A DNA stretch of 64,000 bases, taken from assembly GCF_001649575.2 (NCBI RefSeq), contig NC_051443.1:13016695-13080694 (forward strand), given 5' to 3'. A program made the translations under genes and the position numbers. The notes under the pieces are model-generated. The model saw only the letters and a program-made list of their open reading frames with translations, was not told where the DNA came from and did no database searches. Of the stretch, positions 55,201 through 64,000 are shown piece after piece. How positions within the stretch are numbered: position 1 is the first letter of the stretch; each line of letters opens with the position of its first letter. This stretch comes from Kryptolebias marmoratus (lineage: Eukaryota; Chordata; Actinopteri; Cyprinodontiformes; Rivulidae).

Positions 55201-58200
55201 TATTACTTATTTCATTATTTGTTTGTGCTAAACATTTACTTCAAATTGATTCATTTTGGTATTTGAGAGCAACAACCTTTAAATGCTGCAGGCAAATTAC
55301 TTTTTAAGATGCTACTTCGGCTTAGAAAAATAAATAAAAAGATCTTTGTTCTAGGTAAATTATTTTTTTTTTCAAATGTTTTCTGGAATTTTAATAAAAG
55401 AAAGCACTTAAACAAAAGGTATTGCAAAGTCGTTTCAAAGCTTCTTTTTTAAACAGGAAGATGTGCATTTTTACCAAATTGTATATTATTTTAAAAGACT
55501 GTGTCTGCAAACAGACAAAAAAATGTGTGTTTCAATGGCAGCAGAAAGTTGGACGTCATTTTAGTAGTGACATTATTACCTCACATGAGAGAATCTTTTC
55601 AAAGAAAGAGGAATATATTACTACTGGCTATTTATGTTTGAATTTATTTTTCAGGTCATTAGCTCCTGGACTTCCACTGTCATGGTTTCATGTTATAAAT
55701 TGCTAATGTCATTACTTATTTAACGCTTGGCACGTTGATGTGTTTGGCTTGCTTTCTTTTTTGTTTTCAGTGCTGAAGATGAGAATAACGGGAGAACCCT
55801 CAATCTGACGCTGTGAAAGAACAAACATTGTTTCTATTTGTTTGGTTTTTTTCCACACAAACAAACACCAAAAAGAAGCATTATGCTGAAAATGCCTTTT
55901 TTGTGCTTGTTACAATAAATGAATTTGCTCTGCCGTGTTTTTTAACAATTTAATCAAAAAGCCGCGGACAATCAAACAATGACAGCTGAGATATGACTCC
56001 CAAACCAACGTGGCTTTTTGAACTGGTGCTATGTGGATTTGTCAGTAATCAATATCCTACCTGCAGTAGAAATCATTAAAAGCATCCTCAGTTTAGAATA
56101 TTAGGCAGAGTCACGCTAATGGGACCAAGACCAAAGTAGATTTTTTTCTACCCTAAAACAACTTTTTTTCTCAAAAATTACACAGCAGTTCATACAACTG
56201 CTATCTTATAAACCTTTACAATGTATTAATTAAATCATGTTTGAATTAAATTGGTATTTATATAAAAGTCTATGATTATTCACTCACAAGACTGAGTCAG
56301 TTTTATGTGTAATGTTGCAACAACAACCTGGTCAAAAAACTATTTGATAAAAAACTAATGTGGTGTAAAAACTAATATTAGTGGTACAAACAAATATATT
56401 TTTACTCTGTCTTGTTTCCCTGTCCGATAGTTACTTTGCTCGTTTATGCTTGAGAAATGAGCTGTGTAATGATCTATGCAGGCAACTTGTGTTGCAAAGC
56501 GGAACGTGTTAGGAATAATGTGCAAAATAACAATTTGATGAACAAATAAGATGGCATTAAAAAAAACCAAATAAATTAGTATTTGCTTAAATTGCTGTGA
56601 AATCAGATTGTTTTTTTCTGCCAGATCATGCATTAATGTTTTCTAGTTTTGCAATTTTAAGTTTAACGGTAGGTTGACATAGTATTCAGGGTAAAATATC
56701 CAAAAACTTTTAATAACCATCTAATGTAAAAGTAGTGGTGTTGTAAACTGTTTTGCACAGTAATTCCTTAAGAAGGAAGTTGTTTTAAGATGGCAGAAAT
56801 CAAGGGAACTGGCACAACTGGGACTAACTTCTGCCTGATATTCCATTTATTTCTCCAGTATTAGTATAAACGTTTCTGGCTTCTTCATTTGTCCAAATAT
56901 CTGTCTTTTAGTTCATTACATGTAGAACCTAGGCGCATATAGGCAGGCAGCTAAAGGAACCTCAGTTCAGCAGTTGACTATTATGGAAACAGTAAAAAAA
57001 AAAAATACTTTGCAGTCTATCTAGAGCAGACAGCAAATACCTTGTAGGGCAGAATTAGAACAGACTCGGAAGTAGAATCAGTCATATGTAGCTAAAGTTA
57101 TTCAGGTATAAAAGGTAAGTTGATGTAAGATCAGTTTACATTATATTTAGAAAGGCAAAATGACTCAATTCTGACTCAGGATCTGATAGGAATAAAAAGT
57201 TTATTACAACATGTACCTGACTGAAGAAAGTGAGGTAGGTCTGAAGTTGTTGTCATCGGAGAGGAAACAAGTATTACTTTTTGTTTCTTGACTACACAAG
57301 ATAGGATGAATGCAATCAGATTTGTTTAGCTTACTTTTTGTTTCCTTTTCAGACACAAGAAGAAGAAGAAGAAAGGAAGGAAGGAAAGAAAAAAGAAGAA
57401 GAGGCAATGAGGATCCTGACATTCAAGGTGTGGTGGAGAGTGGGCAGGCAGGTAAATTGAAAATTAACATTTTCTTTGTAGGGAACGATCAGCCAGATGG
57501 AGTGACTTTCTATACATTCATATTTAGGGCAGGAGGGAACAAGAAGCACTGAGAGGAGAAAGACAAGCTCAGCTAAGTATCAAGAAACACTTGGAATCAA
57601 AGATAAGGATTTCCACAAGTGTTGAGGCCACTGTGATCACTAAGCTAATGGTATGATTCGAGGCTGAGGGGTGGTACGATCTGACTTTTTATACAGCTGA
57701 AGGTTGATGAGATCGCTGGTTTCAGGTGAGAATGCTGAAATAGTTGGAGTAGACCACAGATTCAGCTGACCTACTGGCTCCACCTAGAGTAAAATGGAAG
57801 GAAATGGAGCAAAAAATGGGAAAATGTAGTTGGACAAAGGCATGTTTTGCTTGCTGTTTCTTATTGGGAGTTCGAATAAATCAATTCCTCAATCAAGTGT
57901 TTCCTTGAAGAATAATCCCGAAAAGCAGATAAGCTATTAATTCCTGACGACAACTCTAAAGAATGCGATTGCAAAGCATATGAACTCTCCCTTTAAGCTA
58001 CGAGGAGAAAGGATTTTAACATAAATGCATTTTTGAGAACTCAGTTTACAAGAAACCACTAAGATTGCTGTATGAAACCTATGATGCTATCGCCTGAATG
58101 ACAACAACCCTGTCTATTGTCTCCAGCATCCACTTAATAGCAATTAAACTAATTCAATAATTGAAGCTGAGAAAGCAATAGATTTTTAATGAAAGCTGAG

Positions 58201-61200
58201 ATTTATAAAGTGCAGCACAATGTCTGTTGACTCATTAATAGACAAAAGCGAAATGTCTCTGAAATTACTTTTCCTATACAACTCAATTCTTACCTGTCAA
58301 AATTTAATTACATCTTTTTAATTGGAGTCGGGAAGATGCCACAGTCAATTCTAATATTTTAATAAATGACACAGAATGGTTGTCAATGAAGTCTTTTTAG
58401 ATATTCTTTGTGAAAAGGCTGACAAGGTGAAAAGTGTTTGTAGATAACTTGAACTGTCACATCTTAAACTGTCAGTCAAGGTATAACAGCAACATTTAAT
58501 GTTATGAATATTTCGCAGACTCCAGACTTTCGCAGACTCCTGTGGCAGCGGGCGATAGCGAGGCACAACAAACGAAACCTCCATTTCAGATATCACGGAG
58601 GAGCCTCAATGCTTTTACTGCCGTTAATTACACAGCTGCAGTTTCATACCTGAGACGACCTCCTACAGGGGAAGAAGCGTTAGGCAGCATGTCTTCTGTT
58701 AGTTTACTGCCAATATTTACAATTAACCACCTTACAGAAAGCACAAACGGGCCTGATTGGTGTGTCATTAGTTTAGCAAATAACAGTTTACTGTCCCACA
58801 TGTCTGAGTTGTTTAATTAGTAGGAAAAAAATAGCAGCAGGGGGAAACACACAGGATGTGAAGGTTAAATGGAAAGGTCACTTGTTTGCATGCTAAACTC
58901 GTTTTAATTATTTACTTATTTTTCTGCAGCTACTATATTTGATCTAGATGCAGTGTTCGTATACCACATCAGTCACATCATATCAACCAGTAGACAAGAG
59001 CAGTTTTGAGCTGGATTGTATTAAATGATGTACAATGTTCATATTGGTTTTCAGGGCTGTATTAATTAGTTGCAACAGTTTGATTCCGCCATAAAGACTT
59101 ATGATACGCAAAAGGGAAAAAAAATGTACAAAAATTAACAATTTAGCATGGGAGAAAATTTCCACAGCATGAAACGAAACAGAAATAACTTTGAAATGTC
59201 ATCTTTAATGTAACTTATTGAGACGCAAACACATCCTGACAAGATGATTTATGGAAGATTTTTGCGGATCAATTCATAAAGGTCACCTTTTTCTATTTCT
59301 ATGAGTAAAAAGGAAATGAGAAAAACAAGGTAGATGAGAAATCTTCAGTGCAGGGCTAAGCCTGATTTCTGAAGGCAGAATTATTTACCGATGTTCACCA
59401 ATTACATGACAGATAATTAGGACTGTCTTTCATTTGTCCCCTTACGAAACATCGCATAGGGAGTTCCACCTGCAACATAAAAAACAAGTTTAAAATGAAA
59501 CAAAATATATAAGGTAAATGTGGGTTTAAGGGCTTTTAAGCATAACCCATATGTGCTATTTGGCTGAGGAATGTTAAATGATATCCTGTGAGGTGCACAG
59601 GATCTGCTTAGGAGTTGTTTTTGATTCTCTTTATGCTGTTGAGTTATTGCACCTGTTCAGAAGAGTCCAAACTATTGAGCGGTGAAAACATCTAAACGGA
59701 TTACATCAAGTTGATAAAGAAACTCTTCAATTATAGAGCATAAAAGAGAAATAAAAAAATTCTTCAGACTTAATTAAAGACCAGAGATATTTTCTAAATG
59801 CAACATTTAGACAGTGTTAGGTAGTTTGAAGGTATATTCTCAGTCTCTGAGGATGTGGTAATTCTAGCAGCTTGAAAAAAAAAAACATCAGGATTTTTTT
59901 GTTTAATCTTTAAAGACATTTCCTCCTATTTGAGGAGCTTCCTCAAATCCTGCAATGCTCTCTCTAACTTGGACAAGAAGCTAAATTTCTTCAAGAATCT
60001 AACAAGAAATCCATTTGTGAGAATAGCCACAAATTTTTTGATTTGTGGCAGAATACTACTAGGAGACTTTAGCGTGCACTTAAGTGAGGTTTTTCCTGAT
60101 GATAAAAGATGTTTTTTTATTGTGGATTACAAGTAGTAAAGTTTAAGAAAAGACAATAGTTGCGACGTTCATAATTAGTTTTCATAACCACTCTCAAAAA
60201 CAATTGAGACAATTAACTATCTCCTTTAAGTGTCAGCGTTATCAACAACTGTTTCATGTAAAACTAAAGAGATAAAAACATTTACAAAAATGGCTTGGAA
60301 AGTTTTGACAACTGTCAAAGGTATTTTCCTTTTTAGTTTCCATCAAATAAATTAAATTTCCTTGTGCATTTCAGTTGTTTTGTCGTTGTGTTTGTTTATG
60401 CTTGGTTTCAGTTAATCGATTTTTATCAAACGAACCTCTCTGGAACTGTTTTGATGTTTAAGCCTGTTTTGCCCGTCAAGGCTTCACCTTGAGTTTTCGT
60501 TATCATTTTCCCCTTTTTGTTCAAGCTTTTGATTTTTTTTTAATCTTTTAAGCTATCTTTGTTGGTGGCATGAAAACCGGCTGGTAAAATTTAAATAAGA
60601 AAATGTTCATTAAAATAAAACTCAGGGTAGCAAAGGCTGGCCAGGAAACAAACTGGAACCAAAGGCGGGTGCAGAGTCCAAGCCGTCAGAGTCCACCTAG
60701 ATTAAAATCTAATTAACAACAAGGACGGCAAAACAAACAGGGAGTGAGAATATTCTTATATAAAACGATAGTGAAAGGGTCTGTACAGATGACTGGTGGA
60801 AACAGACAGGCAAAAAAGACCTAAGTGACTTCAAAACTAGAAAAAAAGAATGAAAATATCAATAAAATATCACCACAGAATGTACACAGACAAAAAGGGA
60901 AAATAAAAGAAAGACAAGGGGGATTGGAAACCACTTTAGATTCAGCAGCAGACATGAAATAATGACAATAAAACCCAATATTAAAGATGTAATCTGAAAC
61001 CCCCTGGTGAGCGAGTCAATCTGTGTGGTATTAGGTCCATGGGATCAGTATTGATTTAGTTTTTTTTTAGCACTCAGTTAACTTTTTTATCTTTGCACCT
61101 GAACTGATTATTGTTCCATGTTCAGTTTGGTGGATAATAGCTCTCTGGTGGTCCATGCCTCCAAAGATAGCACGCGCTATTGCTGCTTGTCAATCTGAAG

Positions 61201-63426
61201 GGGAAATATCAGGCCATGTCTACATAGGATTGTATTTTGCTTTAACTTTGCAAAATAGTCCAAACTTTGGGGCAAAGATATTATTTCAAGGCACATTCCA
61301 TATACAGCAGGGAGTGATCAATTACAGAAAAGAGCGGGAATTGATTTGTCTGCAGAAACACAGAGCAATAAAGTTAGATTGTTTTCAAGACCTCTGCAAT
61401 GAGACCCTGTCTGGAAGAAGGTCACAGGGCCCGAAATGAATCTTTGCCCTTTTTTGTTTTCAGGTTTGCTGTCTGAGTTAGTTTCTAAAAGGAAATAACT
61501 GCACACCACAACATCAAGTTCATTTCACCTTGGAGTGTACGAAAAGGGCTGTTTTAAAATGAATTGTTGTTGCTATGAATAACTAGGATGTATGTTGTGG
61601 ATAGATTTACATTTATCAGGAAAGAAGTAATCATTCTGTGGACATAAACTGCATGTTCCTACAATGTAATTTGGTGCGAGGGTGTTAGTTTAGCTGTGTG
61701 AATGCTAACGCTACTTCACAAACTTTGAGGTATTTTAACCATTTATGTATAAAACAAACAAAAATACTGTTCACATCTATTGCTAGGGACAGGTGGTTGG
61801 GAGAAGGAACCCAAAGAAGCAACAGGACACTCCGGCACACTAATTTATCGTCAGTTCATCAAAATTTTCATTATAACTGCAAGAAATGTCATCAGTGTAT
61901 CTGTACCACTTTAGATGTATATTTAACACTGGGTTAAAATAAAAGTCCTTTTAGTCATCAGATGGTATTTTGAAAGTAACTTTTTTTAATACAGTGATAA
62001 ACATACATCTGTCTAATGTCATTAAGAGATACAGATACTTTGATGATATTTTACGCATTTATTCATTCACATATCAAAATGTTCGGCCCAATCAGGATTA
62101 GTGTGCTAAGACTTTTAGTATTTGTAACTTTTAAACGTTTTGAACTGTTTAACTTTATTTATAAAATAATTTCCCAATAGAACTACATTCAGATCTCTTC
62201 AATTCATTTTGGAACTATACAGCATACTTGCTCTATTTTTGTCTTTAACTTTGCCATTTAGGTTTCTTCAATAAAATTCAGAATTCTTCAGCAGGCAGCA
62301 TTCACACTGCATTTTAGCAGCAAACACAGATTTCTCTACTTAGTTTCTTTTTCATTGTTTAATGTAACGATGCTCCTCTCACACTTGAAAATTTACTTCA
62401 TGCTCCACCCAAGACTCTTTTTGGTTACGTTTGATTCAGTTAGTTTTCTTTTCACAATACTCTCTCTTCTACATAATATTCATGTCCAGACGTCATCACC
62501 GGTCTTTGTTATCTTGTCACTGGTTTAGAAAGGGGTTCAAAATGAAAGACAACTGTCTGCCTGCCAGGGTTTGAAGGCGGGCAGTTTTTTTGCTTGAATG
62601 GAAAAAAGAAGCAGTCATTTTGCTGTCACTGTTACGCTGCTTTCGCGGCTTTATTTAGCAGCAACACCTGCTAAAAGTGAAGTAGTCAGTTTCTAGTTTT
62701 TCAGATGTTCTCTCCTCATCATGGGAAAACAGTTCTGTTGCCAGCAGGCATGTAGATAAAGACTGCTGGCAGTCCTCAGGGCACTGGCCTTGGTCTGTTT
62801 AGAGACAGTGTGCGAAGATGAGTGGGAGTCTTTTGCAGAACATGAAACAAACCTGTTCTCTGCCTCTCTCTGCGCGCCCCTTCAGCTCATTATGCCTGTT
62901 TTGGAGCCTGGCCCTCCATAACTTCCTATACATGTGAAAAGCACCCTTAATTACACCCTTTCATGCTTTCATCTTCCTCTGCATATATGATTAATTAACC
63001 ACAACCTTCAATGTCACTTCATTCCTCTGGGTTTTTGCTTCATTATTTTAGGCTTGCATTATTAAATGTTGTTTATATAGGGGACAGTTATACCAGGGTT
63101 CTTACGCTGTTTGGCAATTAAGTGTTCTGGTGCTGCATTCAAGAAATCCAACAAATCAGCTTATAAAAGCTCTCTTTGTGCTGTACGATTACTTGAGGTG
63201 GGAGGCTTAAGATACACTACAAACCATTTTCATTACCCATAATCATTCGGAGGGCTTCTTCCAGTGTGAGCACTGAAAGTAGAGGTTATCAAATTAAAAT
63301 AAAAGTATTTATATGACACATTGAAGAACAATGTGCTGCCTGCAAAACAGTAAAAAAAATATATACCAAACACAAGAGACCAAAATGTGTTAACACAAAA
63401 GATAAAACCATTAAAAGTATGCAAAA
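55201..63426. other. Intergenic, no gene recognised
   Basis: About 8 kb of AT-rich DNA with a GA-rich run (57358-57403) and poly-T runs. The vertebrate neighbour beyond AMACR (C1QTNF3 in humans) was looked for and not seen. The stretches near 58530-58720 and 62470-62950 have more balanced base composition and could be conserved non-coding DNA, but this is not shown by the sequence alone. Confidence 0.45.
57358..57403. repeat. GA-rich low-complexity run
   Basis: AGAAGAAGAAGAAAGGAAGG and similar units; a purine-only tract. Confidence 0.85.
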
Positions 63427-64000
63427 TGACAGGATCGCAGGGTAATTTTGTCCAGAGAGCGAGACCAAAACCAGACACGGAGACAACAGCTGAAGGTAAG
63501 TGTGTTTATTTACAAGGTGACTTATATACAGTGCGTGCTTCGTGGTAGGATCTGGAAAGCAAGAGGAACAGGGTGAGTCTCGGGCACCAATCCTACTATC
63601 AGCTGAGCACTGCAAGATGGTTTAATTCTTGTTCTTTTGATCTTACAGGTCCAGGAGGTGTCCAGTGGCGAGGAGGAGATGAAGGAGGCGTTTAGGTGAT
63701 CCAGGAGTTGATAAGCCAGTAATCCTGTCCAGGTGAGTATCCAAGTGTCCGAGGTAAGTATCCGTGAACCCACAGCTCCGTGACGTGGCAAAGAATCTAT
63801 AAACAAGAGGCATAGAGAACGTAGTCAAAAAGTTACCAATCTTGGTTAGAAACAGTGGCTGCGAATCTAACCCAGGAGGTTCGATGCTCCAGCGAAGGTC
63901 TGGTCTCAACTGGAGGCTTAAGTACTGGCAGTCCTCATTATCCTGATCTGGATCACCTGTGAAAGTAGGAACTAGAGGAGCCGCCCCAAGGCGGGGCTAA
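63427..64000 (-). mobile_element. Probable LTR of a retroelement, cut by the window edge
   Basis: Read on the minus strand it has a TATA-like CTGTATATAAGTCACC, then AATAAACACACTTACC, and ends GATCCTGTCA at 63427, in the order expected for an LTR. A second TATA-like CTTAAG lies near 63925. Its start and any internal region lie beyond the window. Confidence 0.45.

Noticed and set aside
52853..63426. Search for C1QTNF3 or another syntenic gene
   Set aside because: No collagen-type Gly-X-Y run and no C1q-type exon was found on either strand.

Overview
The window is nuclear DNA of a ray-finned (teleost) fish. The evidence is two vertebrate genes in conserved order, split into exons, together with fish-type Tc1, hAT, piggyBac and Gypsy elements, tRNA-related SINE-like repeats and LINE 3' ends. 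I cannot name the species. There are no bacterial genes, CRISPR arrays, rRNA genes or confident tRNA genes. Coding sequence is about 12% of the window, half of that in a single retrotransposon.

Layout, left to right. (1) 1-7705, minus strand: the 5' part of SLC45A2 (MATP/AIM1, the melanosomal transporter of the OCA4 pigmentation locus). Coding exon 1 is at 7234-7705 and coding exon 2 at 4384-4560; the rest lies to the left of the window. A solo LTR sits in intron 1 and a dispersed-repeat copy in intron 2. Two MITF-type E-boxes lie upstream of the start. (2) 7.7-20.3 kb: intergenic DNA with a hAT-like element, two Tc1-like remnants, an unusual 0.9 kb tract with 15 copies of ACTAGT, and a perfect 22-bp hairpin. 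(3) 20308-41628, minus strand: complete AMACR (alpha-methylacyl-CoA racemase). Five coding exons join in phase to 382 residues, with His122, Asp152 and Glu237 in place and a C-terminal AKL peroxisomal signal. Its 15.5-kb intron 3 holds a piggyBac remnant, two Tc1-like remnants, a palindromic MITE, SINE-like and LINE pieces and three copies of one dispersed family. A probable 5' leader exon and promoter lie at about 43.0-43.5 kb. (4) 43930-52852, plus strand: a complete and apparently very young Ty3/Gypsy LTR retrotransposon. It has 1.43-kb LTRs that I find identical, a 5-bp target duplication, a tRNA-Thr primer-binding site, a polypurine tract and one uninterrupted 1951-residue Gag-Pol. Its Gag resembles the vertebrate PNMA family, including the N-terminal domain. 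(5) 52.9-64 kb: no recognisable gene, one more copy of the dispersed family and, at the right edge, a probable LTR of another element.

SLC45A2 and AMACR are on the same strand in the order known from other vertebrates (human 5p13.2). They are not functionally linked: one serves melanosomes, the other peroxisomal branched-chain lipid and bile-acid metabolism. The most notable object is the intact PNMA-like Gypsy element, inserted head-to-head with AMACR less than 1 kb beyond its likely promoter.
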